This document shows, in pieces, positions 11,036 through 21,975 of a stretch of DNA of 64,000 nt. The position numbers and the translations under genes were made by a program. Source of the DNA: Dactylellina haptotyla. Its lineage: Eukaryota; Ascomycota; Orbiliomycetes; Orbiliales; Orbiliaceae. The DNA is taken from contig CM062387.1 of the NCBI GenBank assembly GCA_031310005.1, positions 434,001-498,000 on the forward strand, given 5' to 3'. Position 1 is the first letter of the stretch. Each line of letters begins with the position of its first letter. Below the pieces are notes generated by a model. It saw only the letters and a program-made list of their open reading frames with translations. It did no database searches and was not told the origin of the DNA.

Positions 11036-12894
11036 TATCGTAGTGTCATTGATAGATTAGTTTCTTTTTTTAAGGGATTAGATATGTGAATGCATTATAT
11101 GTATTTCATTTGGTTTTCTCCGGCGCGCCTCGAGACCGGTTCTAGCTACGCTGCAGTGGGGATTTTTTGGGGTAGAGGATCGAGGCTGGCGGTTTTGATA
11201 TTGTCAAACTGAAAAGTGGGGTTTCATGCAAGTCCCAAAATTAGGCGGTCAGTATTAAACACTAGAGAAAATGACATGTTAGTCTTCGCTAGCTAGATAT
11301 TTACAAGCTAATAGAGGGTCCTTTTTGAATAAGGACAAGAAATTATAAAAATTCATATCGCGTCGTTCGATATAGTTAAAGGTCAGGTTGACAGCACAGG
11401 GTAGTTGGCGCCAAGTTGAAGCCTGATGCTTAATTTTGGGTTCGTGGCGTAAGGTAGTCCAATCTCTGTTTCTCTTGGCTGGGGAGAAATAATAAGGTAC
11501 TCAGCCGGATAACCGCATTGATGTATGGCTACGGGAGGGGCTGTGTTAATGTTAAGACTCTACCTACCGCTTGAGTAGCTTAGCGTCTCATAGAGACTGA
11601 GGCTGAATCGAGCCCCTTCGTAGATTCGGTGGCACAAGAGATAGTAGAAGCGAATGTGTTGTCTTTGAAGTCACCTCTTCGCGATTGGCTAAGCAATTAT
11701 GGTTACGCGGTCGGTACAAGCCAGCTACCATCGAGTTCTTGATAGTAATCTTGTACTTAAGGTTTTGTCATTTTTCGATTTATTTGTGGTATTATAATAT
11801 CCTACTAAGGATCGATTAATTCGCCATATAGATCTTAATTCAATTGTTTGGTTTAAGTTCCAAAATATAAGGTACATGTACATGTACATGTAGAATCAGG
11901 AGCCCACTTTAGCCCGTCGCTTTTAACATGAGCATTCTAGTTTAGAAAATAACAATAGATTAATATATAGCTGGCATAGCGATATCCCGATGGCGGTCTA
12001 TTTATTTGCTCGCCTAGCGAGTGTCCTACTTTTATACCTTCTTAACACTCGCAGATAACCGCCTACCTCGATGCCAAGTTTTCAATTTCATGAAAAATTG
12101 GTTTCCTAAGAAATAGACTTACATCCTCGAAACGGATCGAGATTTGGAATAATAAAAAAAAACCAAATATGGACTTAATAAAAGACCTCAAGCAACATCA
12201 AAAATGATCATGGATGCCCGACAGCTGAATAGTCATACATATGGTCTCAAGACTGGTTACAAGTGTGTACGTTCGAGAGCACGCGCCGATGTGTGAATTG
12301 GATTTTAAATAATATATATCTACGCGTTGTGGCGAGGATGTGAAAACGGCACAGGCCCGTCTCCAACGAATAACAACGAACCAAGACACGGGTCGTCAAG
12401 CACAAGTGCTGATTTTCTCGATCTGTCCGATCTTTTGTACAGAAAGCGGCAAAGCGTTGATGCGGCAGCTCTGTTCATCCGTTTTCTAGATCCTAGGCTC
12501 TGATTCGCCACGATTGGGCGAAAACCCAGTTGGCGCTGGAACCCAAGCAAATGCATGCAGGGGGCATGAATACGAACCTAATAATATCGCATTTGGACTT
12601 TCCCAAAACCACAATCGCCAGGGCACAATACCGTTGTCAATGTGGCACAGAATTTTGCTGCGGTCGGCATCCGAGATAGAAGTTGGATGCGAACTGACTT
12701 GCCATAGAGGTTTAATAGTTTGTATTATACGAGGACGTTTAATAGTCTGATTGAGAACGCCATTCCTTCTAGTTTTTCTATTGTTTGTTTCAAATCTACA
12801 AACAATAAATGTCGCCAAGGAACTGAGTTCGTGGGATTCGAATGTTCCTCGTTCTCATATAACTAACCTCAAGCAAAGTGTGCCCAAAGTCAAC
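11036..12894. other. Intergenic stretch of 1.9 kb between divergent genes
   Basis: Separates the divergent NLR and DUF6536-like genes and must hold both promoters. Only short, overlapping open frames occur (12198-12890). The frame leading into the next gene begins at a TTG at 12751 and is treated as 5' leader. A small ACATGT tandem repeat lies at 11872-11892. Confidence 0.5.
11872..11892. repeat. Short ACATGT tandem repeat
   Basis: About three and a half copies of the self-complementary hexamer ACATGT stand in AT-rich spacer. It is a microsatellite-like run with no visible function. Confidence 0.6.
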
Positions 12895-15232
12895 ATGCTC
12901 AACACTTTCTCCAAGCCCACGTTCTCTGTGCACTCTCACGACCAGCGCAATAGTGAACAGGATGGATCTTCGATTGAACGAGAGACGGAGAAACCCCTTC
13001 GTAAAAGGCAGATTCCCTTAATAACTTGGCGAGCTGGAGCAATGATCGGAGCCGCATGCACTTTTTTGGTGCTGTTAATAAACTCGGTTCTACTTTTTGC
13101 AGTTTCAGCTCGCGGTTGGTCGACATTATTTCGAGGGGATTGCAAGAGCGCCAAAATATGGTCGACCGCCATCCATCTACTAATCAATATATTTGCTACT
13201 CTCCTGTTGGGTGCAACCAATTATTCCATGCAGATAATGATGGCACCAACTCGCGGTGACATTGATCGAGCTCACAGTAACGGTAACTGGCTCGACATCG
13301 GTATCAATAGCCTGAGAAACATGTACTGGGTGGGCAAGGGATCCGCGAGGAAGATAATCTTATTCCTGGTACTATCACTAAGCTCTCTACCTCTCCATCT
13401 ACTGTATGCCACACCTCCCGAAACTGATCCTTTTGTAAATGCTAAGCCTAAATATTTTATCTCAAGGTACAATTCGACTGTATACTTGACTTTACAAGAT
13501 AATAGATACTCAGCATGGGCGATGTCTATGGAGTACGAAGCTCATCATGTGATGACTGCGTTCGACCCTACTCTGAAACCTGTCAGGGTGGAGCCGCTCG
13601 AGTGTTTGCGGACTTATACGGACAACTTCATTTCCAAATACAGCGACCTCGCGATCATTCTGAATGAAAACGCAACCACTTTAGGAGGTCCATTTCAGGT
13701 CCACAATCCCGAAGACCAAACAGGGATAGGAAACTCTAATAGTTTCCACTTTCGATGGATTTGCGCCTACTGGCCTCAGACCAAGGAGCCCACATATCTC
13801 TACGGTCTGTGCGACAAAACCAAACTATTGAAAGAGTATGAGCTCAAATCCATGTGGGAGCTGTATATCATAGATAAGACCTATACCGTCCAAAGTTGTA
13901 TTGCCACCCAGACCCCAGAACGCTGTGAAGTCAGATTTCAGAAAGGTCTCATGCTCGCTGTCATTTTAAGTAATCTGGCCAAATTTTTGGCGATAGGGAC
14001 GATAATATGGCTATATGGAAACCGCGGCATTCTCGTCACCATTGGTGACGCGTGCGCCAGTTTTCTGGAAAGCCCTGACCAGCATACTATAGGTCGATGT
14101 CTTGACGCTAAAGCTGATTTTACGGAGTCTGCTCCAGAGGCGTCAATATTTGCATCCCGAAACTTTGACGGGTGTAGTCTCGAAGTCAGACGGGGCAGTT
14201 TTGCAACGTACCGTGATGGGCTCAACTCTAACAACCCACTAAAATTCAAAAGACGCCCGAAGAGATGGGTACAAGCTATTGGGCGGGGTCGTGGGGTGGC
14301 AGTTGTTTTGATGTGAGTATCTTAGAAGCTTCTTCATATCTAGTTCCCTGAGCTAATCTATATTCTGTTCTACCAGTCTCATGGTGTGCATATTTACAGC
14401 AGGTTTTGAGATCAGTCGTATTCTGGACGATCTGGCCACGAATTCTCTCGACTACGTGGACATTGGCTTCGGTCAAGTTGACCCACGGGCAGTGTTCAAT
14501 TTCTCTCTCGGAAATTATACAGCTGTAATTTTACTTGCAAATACTCCGCAGCTCATTTTATCCCTATTATATTTCATCTACAACGGCATGTTCACCGAGA
14601 TGGCCATCTCACGAGAGGTTGACAGATTCTCCGAAGAAAGAAAGTATCTAAGAGTAAGCGAGCCTACCGGTAACCAACGAAGCAGCTTCTTCCTTCAACT
14701 TCCATACCGTTTCAGTATCCCATTGATGGCATCATCATCGCTATTACATTGGCTATGTTCTCAAAGTGTCTTCTTAGTTAGTATTTCTCAATGGGACGGC
14801 CAAGGCAAAGAGATAAACCACATAGATGGGCTCGGTTATTCCCCAATAGGGCTAATCGTAACAATATCCGTCTTTGGCGCCATACCAGTTGGCATTCTAC
14901 TCGTTGGGGTCCTTTTCAAAAATCAAGGTGTAGTTCCAGCGGTTGGGTCGAATAGCATGGCGGTTAGCGCTATGTGTCATCCTCCAGTTGGTGATACAAG
15001 TATAGCAAGTAAGCCTGTTATGTGGGGCGAGGCCGATATAGAATATGTGGAAATAACACTGCCAGAGGTCCCAGATCATCCGGCGTCACCGATAACGCCG
15101 GTCACAATGACCAACGATCTACGACACCTTTTGGCCCCACAAAGAAGGGCAACGAAGTTGGAAGCGATTGGCCATTGCTGTTTAACATCTTTTTCTGTAG
15201 TTACACCCATTGAGGGGTATTTATACCGGTGA
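12895..15232 (+). CDS. Polytopic membrane protein, DUF6536-type
   Basis: Two exons, 12895-14312 and 14377-15232, with a 64-nt intron (GTGAGT...TACCAG, phase 2), give 757 residues. The first ATG in frame is at 12895. After a ~45-residue basic N-terminus comes TWRAGAMIGAACTFLVLLIN, then a helix with WSTAIHLLINIFATLLLGAT, the motif NYSMQIMMAPTRGDIDRAH and SLSSLPLHLLY. Together these match the N-terminal domain of fungal DUF6536 proteins as I remember it (W-R-A-G, N-Y-x-M-Q, PTR, S-x-x-P-L-H-L-L-Y). Further hydrophobic helices occur near GLMLAVILSNLAKFLAIGTI and, in exon 2, VILLANTPQLILSLLYFIYN, PLMASSSLLHWLCSQSVFLV and GLIVTISVFGAIPVGILLVG. The biochemical role of the family is unknown. A plasma-membrane location is an inference. 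Confidence 0.85.
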
Positions 15233-15416
15233 TGTATCTTTTGCGTTTGTAAATATTAATTAACTTGAGAATTTCAACTCTATGATAGTCGTCTTGTTGT
15301 AACGAATAAACTAGTTAAATCTATTAGATACGTGCATTTCAGTCTGTTTAGGTCTGGCCATCCAGCTTTTGTAAAATTTTAACGGCAGCGATATCTTATA
15401 AACAAAGATACGAGTA

Positions 15417-16198
15417 TTACTCGTTCCCAATAGGCTCTACTAGAAATGCCGATGAAAAGGTCCAGAGAAACGTGATAATAGCAGCGCCCAGGAAAGTCTT
15501 ATGAATTGCCTCGCTCTCACATAACAACCACTTCCATTTAGGTGCCGCAACAAGGGGTGGATATATCGCCAAACCATGTAATCTCCTTAACCGTCGATGA
15601 TGCCTCGCCCTACCCGCATCAATAAACGATGCCCTAGACAACAACACAGCGGTAAGTGCGCTTAAAAATGCCGCGTACGGATATCTCAATTCCGTTCCCG
15701 TTCCGTTACCATCATATCTTTCGCGCGAGATATCAATCGCACCATTAGAAGACTTGTAGGAAGGATGGATAACCTGCCCGTTCAGCAGGATCACGAAGAA
15801 GATCGAGACCGCGACAAGAATCTTGGCTGAAATTTGGAGAACTTGGTATTCGACTGGGCTTCTGGGATGGTGACCGCATCTCTCTTCTTTCCGGCCGCAG
15901 GATATACATCGGTCGTGCCAAGATCTGTAGTTTAGCCTGAGAAGATGCTTATGATCTGTGCTTGGTTTATATTGAATAAGCTTACGTCGGTTAACAGCTC
16001 TTCGGGATTTTGTCTCTTACCATTCAAGCAGTCCAAGGAGTTGGGACAGCTAGTGTTTTTAATACTTTTATTGAAGTTTGGGAGCTCGGAAGCTTTATCC
16101 TCGGAATCTTCGTCGGCTGTTTGCTCTGGTGGCATTACCACCAATGATTGGAAAGGTTCAGTGGCACCGGGAGCGTATTCCGTCTTGATAGATTCCAT
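15417..16198 (-). CDS. Small membrane protein with CPNSxDC motif (two exons, splice unresolved)
   Basis: Exon 1 starts at ATG 16196-16198 and encodes a hydrophilic, acidic N-terminus ending in SCPNSLDCLNGKRQNPEELL. Exon 2 is open through WHDRCISCGRKEERCGHHP into three hydrophobic segments (ISAKILVAVSIFFVILL; PYAAFLSALTAVLLSRASFI; FLGAAIITFLWTFSSAFLV) and stops at 15417. The frames differ, so an intron lies around 15950-16005. A GTTAAC donor with TTCTCAG acceptor keeps frame; the stronger GTAAGC donor does not. A paralogue with the same motif lies at 18849-19596. The pairs of Cys in the N-terminal part suggest a small metal-binding or disulfide module. No family recognised. It is convergent with the DUF6536-like gene. 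Confidence 0.6.
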
Positions 16199-17155
16199 AA
16201 CTGTCGTATACAGGACATGTGTATGCCGCCAAATTACTTCTTGCCTCTAAACAATATGGGTGTGCTGGCGACTGGCCGTGTCGGAAAATCCAAAAAAACA
16301 TTACTTCAAACTCATCTCAAATATAATTTAAACTAGGCACTCACGTTACAGAGAAGGGAGACTACTACCTACTCGTATGCTCATCGTACTATATTTAGCA
16401 CCGCCATAGATGATCGTACCACACCGTCTACAAAGGAAGATCCATTCAAATTCAACATGGAACATCTTGTCAACCTCGCGCCAGACTTTGAAAACCACAT
16501 GGCAAAATTAACTACCGGTGCTCTTCTGCCGAAGTAGGCATGCCAGTTCAACAGCTTTCAGGACCATGGTACCTTATTTTCACCCGGCTCAACACACGTA
16601 TCACGAAATAAACCATGCAGATCCGAGACATATCGACATCGTTTATAATAAAAAATTGCACCTAACCGCTAACTTTGAACCCACAGGGTTTGCCCTGCAA
16701 GACCCCACCGGAGACCGCGACCGAATTTAACCCGCCATGCGGAGACTTCGGCCGCCTCTGCCGACACCACCAACGCAACACAGACAGCGCCAAGGGTGAA
16801 GGTCTAAATGCTTCACACTCTGGCTAAACGGGAATTATATCATAGATTATTATATATACCGATCTAGGAAACAAAAGTTACAAGGAGGCTAAATTTTAGA
16901 TTTTAAATCCGCTCACCAGTCCTTCGGATGAAGGGAGACAAACCAAACCAAGGGAATTGAAACTCAAAAATGGGGAACGCGGGTTCAACGGTTCCGTCTA
17001 TAGATTTATCCTGGTCTCTTTTCGCCTGGCTCGTCCGGTTTTTGAAATATAAAAGCCAAGTGAGATTCACGATATCTACCTAGGGATATTCTATCAGTTA
17101 GCTAGAATAAGCTCATTTTGACATTGTCGGCTGGATATTAAGCGAATTTCGAACC
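16199..17155. other. Intergenic, upstream of the CE1 esterase gene
   Basis: Promoter region shared by the divergent membrane-protein and esterase genes. Short open frames at 16148-16730 look like chance. A TATA-like box near 17048 is listed separately. Confidence 0.5.
17048..17055 (+). promoter_or_regulatory. TATA-like box of the CE1 esterase gene
   Basis: TATAAAAG lies 101 bases upstream of the esterase ATG, at a spacing usual for a fungal core promoter with a short leader. Assigned by position and consensus only. Confidence 0.45.
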
Positions 17156-18518
17156 ATGAAGACATCCTTCCTTCTTACCGGGCTCGCCTGTGTGGCCGAG
17201 GTTTTCGGTCTGACCAGCACCCTTAAGCAGATTACTGAGGTAGATACCATCACTGACACTCCAGTAATATATTCTCACGCTGATATTGGAAAATTTGAAA
17301 ATTTTTAGAATTGGGGTAGCAATCCGACCAACCTTGGATTCTACATGTATGTCCCTACGACGCTCAAAACCAAGCCCGCCATCGTTGTAGCAGCACACTA
17401 CTGCAGTGGTTCTGGTACTGCTTTCTTCAGCGGCACCCAGTGGGCTGCTCAAGCCGATACATACGGATTTATTGTCATCTACCCAAGTGTAACTCGTTCG
17501 AGTTTGTGCTGGGATGTTGCGTCTACTGCTTCGCTCACTCATAACGGCGGAAGTGACTCGCTGGCAATTGTTACTATGGTTAAATGGACTTTGAACAAAT
17601 ACGGTGGCGATGCTGGACGTGTCTATCATACAGGAACGAGCTCCGGGGCCATGTTGACCGAGGTAGATACTGGTCTAATATAATAAATGAGATCATTGTT
17701 AACAATAGACTTAGCTTATGATGGGAGCATACCCAGATGTCTTTGCTGGCGGTTGCGGTTTCGCTGGTGTGCCCTACGGCTGCTTTGCTGGCTCCAGCGA
17801 ATGGAACTCTCAATGCGCCAACGGTCAGCTTATCAAGACCGCCCAGCAATGGGGTGATCAAGCCCGCTCTGGATACCCTGGATACACTGGCAAACGTCCA
17901 AAACTCGCCATCTACCACGGCACTGCCGACACTACCTTGTACTACCAGAATTTCTTGGAATCGAACAAACAGTGGCCTAACGTTTATGGAATCTCGTTCA
18001 CTCGCAACGAAACTAACAACCCGCTAAGCGGATGGACAAAGATGATATTTGGTGACGGCACACAATACGTAGCTTTCTCCGCTGGAGGTGTCACACACAA
18101 TATTCCAGTCCGAGAGGCAGATTGCATCTCTTTCTGGGGGTTAAACACCAGTGGCCCAACGTCCAGTACGACAACCACTACAACCACCACCTCTAGGACG
18201 ACCACCACGACCACCACTAGTTCAAGGACGACAACTACAACGAGCCGAACCACGACAGGAGGAACAACAATCGAACAGCCACCTCCAGTCCAAAAATGGG
18301 GACAATGCGGTGGTATCGGATATACTGTAAGCCAGGCCTTTATCTTTCCTTCTCTAAATGACCAGAAATCACTAATAGGAGCCATAGGGAGCCACAAACT
18401 GTGTAAGTGGAACTACATGCACGGTTCTAAATCCATACTATTCTCAGGTAAGACTTTAGCATTTCTTCCATTGATTGTCTTATTCGTTATTTACTAACTA
18501 CGACTCTAGTGCTTGTAA
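17156..18518 (+). CDS. Secreted CE1-type carbohydrate esterase with C-terminal CBM1
   Basis: Five exons: 17156-17239, 17309-17662, 17715-18326, 18388-18447 and 18510-18518 (introns 69, 52, 61, 62 nt, all phase 0), giving 372 residues. A signal peptide (MKTSFLLTGLACVAEVFG) leads into an alpha/beta-hydrolase with the nucleophile elbow GTSSG (Ser 139), the oxyanion region AAHYCSGSG, a likely catalytic Asp in YHGTADTT and His in GVTHNIPV. This is the acetylxylan esterase / feruloyl esterase / PHB-depolymerase-like group. A Thr/Ser linker of ~40 residues follows, then a cellulose-binding CBM1: WGQCGGIGYT at the end of exon 3, GATNCVSGTTCTVLNPYYSQ as exon 4, and the last two residues (CL) on a 9-nt exon 5. 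Expected role: deacylation of plant cell-wall xylan or esters outside the cell. Acetyl versus feruloyl specificity cannot be told. Confidence 0.92.
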
Positions 18519-18848
18519 AAAAGGACGATTCGAAAGCAAATTACTTAAAGCTTAAATTAGAGCGTCAACATCTGAGGCCTATATTATTTCTTTTAGCGCA
18601 GTCTTTCTTACGGTTGTATATATCTCTAGTTTTGTATATACTCTTCAAGACTACGGTGGCTCACTCCAAAATCATACCAAATCGATATTTGATCCCCATT
18701 TTATGTATTTTTCAGTCCACTATAATCTGTGCCAATTATTATCATAAAAGCGCGCGTGTTTACGCCTTGGCTACTTGAGAGCCGGGAGGCAACCTGTTGG
18801 ACTCGCAATCATACCCTTAGCATACAAATATCAGCCCAATACTCAGAA

Positions 18849-19596
18849 TCATCGTGCCCATCTTCTAGTACTCTCAGCAATCAATGCATTCGCGGTATCG
18901 AGTAGCATCGTCGTATTCTGTGCGGGTTCATGGACACTATTCTGAGCTCCACCTATATCCCATTTTTTCCGGAGATACACCAACATAAAAGATACGCCTA
19001 TGAGACCAGTTGAAACAAGCTGACTGGCACCCATCGAGTCCACCCACCACGGATGCTTTGAAAAAACTTCAACTATTCTGTGGACCCGTTCAATTTCTCG
19101 CTTCCAATATGAGACTAGGCTCATCAAGCAATCTACGAGCGACAATACCATAGCCATGTAAAGCAGATATGTAAGAAGTCCCAGAATAGTCTTTTGTTCT
19201 GGAGTAGATTTCTTCGGTGGCTGACGCAATGTAGCGGTTGTTGGACTGTTCGTGCCAGATTGGTGAGAGCGAATAAATGTACCGCCGGAATAGACTCCAC
19301 AGGCAAACACGATGCACCAAATGATCAGACATAGACCTATCATTCCCTTCAAAATCTTGCGTAGCGGAATCCATGTCGCTGCAAAGTGTTTGTGCTTAAG
19401 CCTAAGTTCTGCATGCCCTGCAAAAAGTTAGTCTGAAAACTGCGTTCGATGAGTACAAAAATAGAAGAAAGGAGGTATCCATGAAGCAATCCTGACTATT
19501 TGGGCATTTAAAAAGGTCCAAGATTCGGTTCCCGGTGAGTTTTGGTATCTCCCCCAGGTCAACATCGACGAAAGTTTCCTTGTGGTAGTTCTCCAT
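18849..19596 (-). CDS. Small membrane protein, paralogue of the 15417-16198 gene
   Basis: Exon 1 starts at ATG 19594-19596 and carries LFKCPNSQDCF, matching CPNSLDC in the gene at 15417-16198. Exon 2 is open from about 19430 through AELRLKHKHFAATWIPLRK into a hydrophobic segment (GMIGLCLIIWCIVFACGVY), a second (ILGLLTYLLYMAMVLSLVDC) and a third (VSTGLIGVSFMLVYL), and stops at 18849. The joining intron is unresolved: the obvious GTACTC...TTTGCAG pair is only 39 nt and does not keep frame from this start. An overlapping frame starting at 19664 would keep frame but lacks the CPNSxDC motif. So either an unusual splice or a frame error is present. Topology: soluble N-terminus and three helices. 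Function unknown. Confidence 0.55.
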
Positions 19597-19664
19597 ATTG
19601 GTGTCGGTTGGTATACGCGTGTGGCATGTGCAGATGAAGATGCCATAATACCAGATGAATTCAA

Positions 19665-21975
19665 ATCTTCTACTTTATATAAATTGTTTGCCCCACTACA
19701 CTATATATACATCGGTTTTTGAGCTGAAGCAGATCCTATCGATCTTCGCAGTTCCCACGATCCAAGCCTAAAACAACATAAATTATTTTTTGAGAACTGT
19801 TGGATTCCAACTGCACATTCTCATAACTGATGGGATGAAATGAATACAAGATCCCAGAATTCTGTTTAGGTTCAATGCATTGAGTGGATGATACTTTTAC
19901 CATTAGAGTGGAAATAATTTGGGGCTCTCAAAGTTACGATATCAAATCCTGTATATATAGATAGATTTATCTCGTGTTATGAATTTCAAAGCTAGTTAGC
20001 TAGCGATATCCGAATATATCCATATCTACTTAATAAATTTGTTAGCAGGCCCCAAAACACAGTGTGTATATTTCTTTCTGATCTGGGGTGGTCGCAATCC
20101 CTAGTAGGAATAGAAAGTTCGAAACTGCCAACTTGATTAGCCTGCGGTGGTTGAGGTATCTATCATATTAAATGCACTAGCGATGCACTTGACTTTGGGT
20201 ACCCGCGTCGGTGCCCAACACAGCATGATATGGCGCGTTTTTATGACCCTGATCAAGCCAGCGAGCTTTGGTTCCCACCTTCCAATACTAACTAAGATGC
20301 GCTCTCAAATTCTTGCTGTAAATCGGAAATCGGAAATCGTACGAGTTGAAGCCCTTCAGGGTATTTATACCTTGAATTTTGAGTCTACAAGTTTCCTAGC
20401 GCTCATTATCCTCTTTGAAAACCGAATTGGATTCAAATATTTTTCTAACTTCTCGGGAACTCTCGGCTAAGTAGCTGAAAATTTGTTCGCGCGCACAACT
20501 TGAATACAGAACTGCCTTCTATTAAAGGTTCTAGATCCGAGAAAAGGTCTTTGAGCCTGATTGGTAACTAGGTAACGGCTATAGATGTAAAAAGCATACG
20601 ATAATTTCCCCTGAAACCCGCCGCTAACAATGATCCAAATTCTTCTAAATCCGACATCAAAGCTGAATCAGAATTCGACTACTGAAGATATGGAGAAATT
20701 AAGAGAGAGCGCTCGAGTTCGAAAGATAGCCGAGGCTTCGTCGAACAACGCGTGATTCAACACAGCCTTCGTTGAGAAGGGCAAAATTTTCAACATTCAA
20801 CAATGTAACTCTTCGAGCCGACAGAAAGCGCAAGCTACTCCCTATTTAGATACCTGAATATCTGATCTTCACCTATTTGGCAGCTGGTTCAGAAGTATGG
20901 TTGTATTTATAGGATAATCTAGAACCGTTTGTTTTAAGTTAAAATCGAAATTACGATTTTGATCCCCAGGCAAGAAATTGGGGCTTCTACGTGAATCAAC
21001 CCTTGTGCTCGTGTAAGTTTTAAGCACCAATCACAGCGCTTTTTGATATGGAGGTGACCGAGATCGAAAATAAATAGAAGTGCAATAAACTACGCGCAAG
21101 GCTCTATGATTATGGAAATTTACGAATCATTGAGAGCAGGTAAATACAACGCGCAATGCGGAGTTCGCGATCGTGGGCATGCTCTTGCCACTATCATACC
21201 ACAATTAACGCGACGATCATTGAAGCCGGTAGGACGGCGACGTAATACATGCATGCATCGATAACGGGATGATCAAAATTTGCAGCCGTGCGGGCGGAGA
21301 TTTCTTGGAAGTCTTGGTGCAAAAAGCTTCGCACGACTCTTGATGTCTCGGTTCTGCTACGCGAATTGGCAGGCGAGGGTGTTGTTGACAGGACAGGTAA
21401 CCTTAGCCGGATTGCAGAAGTTAAGCAGGCAACATGCAGCCTATGCGGCGTCGATTCGTTTGTGCGACTGAGTTCCTTCCCAAGGGCGCGGAAAATACTA
21501 CTTACGCGAGATGTGGAAAAATTTTGATCCTCTCTCGATGCGTATGTCCGAGCCGAATGGAAGGAGTGTAGAATTGGAAAACACGGGTTAGCGATATTTC
21601 GGGATCCACCGCGCGGGTACCTTGCTGCGCTTCGTAACGGCTTCGTGCTTCTGCATTGTATGACCTGCAGAGCCCCGCATGGAAGCTTCTGTACTATCGA
21701 AATGCCCAGCAAAGAACCAAGCATATTGTTCGTCTGTGTCGGTAGCCGGGAAGCTCTCAAGCACATATAAAGTAGGGCTCGCTCCCTATCTGTCCCTCTG
21801 AATATTCTCACCATTCACTTTAAAATTTATTCATTCTTTCACTATTCAGCTTTATACTCTCGTTTAAAATTGGTAATCTTGGTATTATCAACGGTCTGTT
21901 CTGCCGTCCTTGTATATTTTGTAGTTGACATATATTTCACGTTCGCTTTCTTTCACCCAACTTCCAACTTTTACA
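19665..21975. other. Intergenic stretch of 2.3 kb upstream of tyrosinase
   Basis: No convincing gene. A 206-codon minus-strand frame at 21194-21814 overlaps the tyrosinase core promoter and has Ser/Arg-rich composition with no domain, so it was not called. The remainder is AT-rich spacer. Confidence 0.5.
21765..21772 (+). promoter_or_regulatory. TATA-like box and pyrimidine-rich leader of tyrosinase
   Basis: ATATAAAG stands about 205 bases before the tyrosinase ATG. It is followed by C/T-rich sequence and several CATTC runs, the usual look of a fungal transcription start region. Inferred from position and consensus. Confidence 0.45.

Noticed and set aside
12751-12894. Upstream extension of the DUF6536-like gene with a hydrophobic start
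   Set aside because: It begins at TTG, not ATG; the first ATG in frame is at 12895.
17984-18397. 137-codon minus-strand frame rich in Val
   Set aside because: Antisense of the Thr/Ser linker of the esterase.
21194-21814. 206-codon minus-strand frame upstream of tyrosinase
   Set aside because: It overlaps the tyrosinase TATA region, is Ser/Arg-rich without domains, and has no upstream promoter signal.
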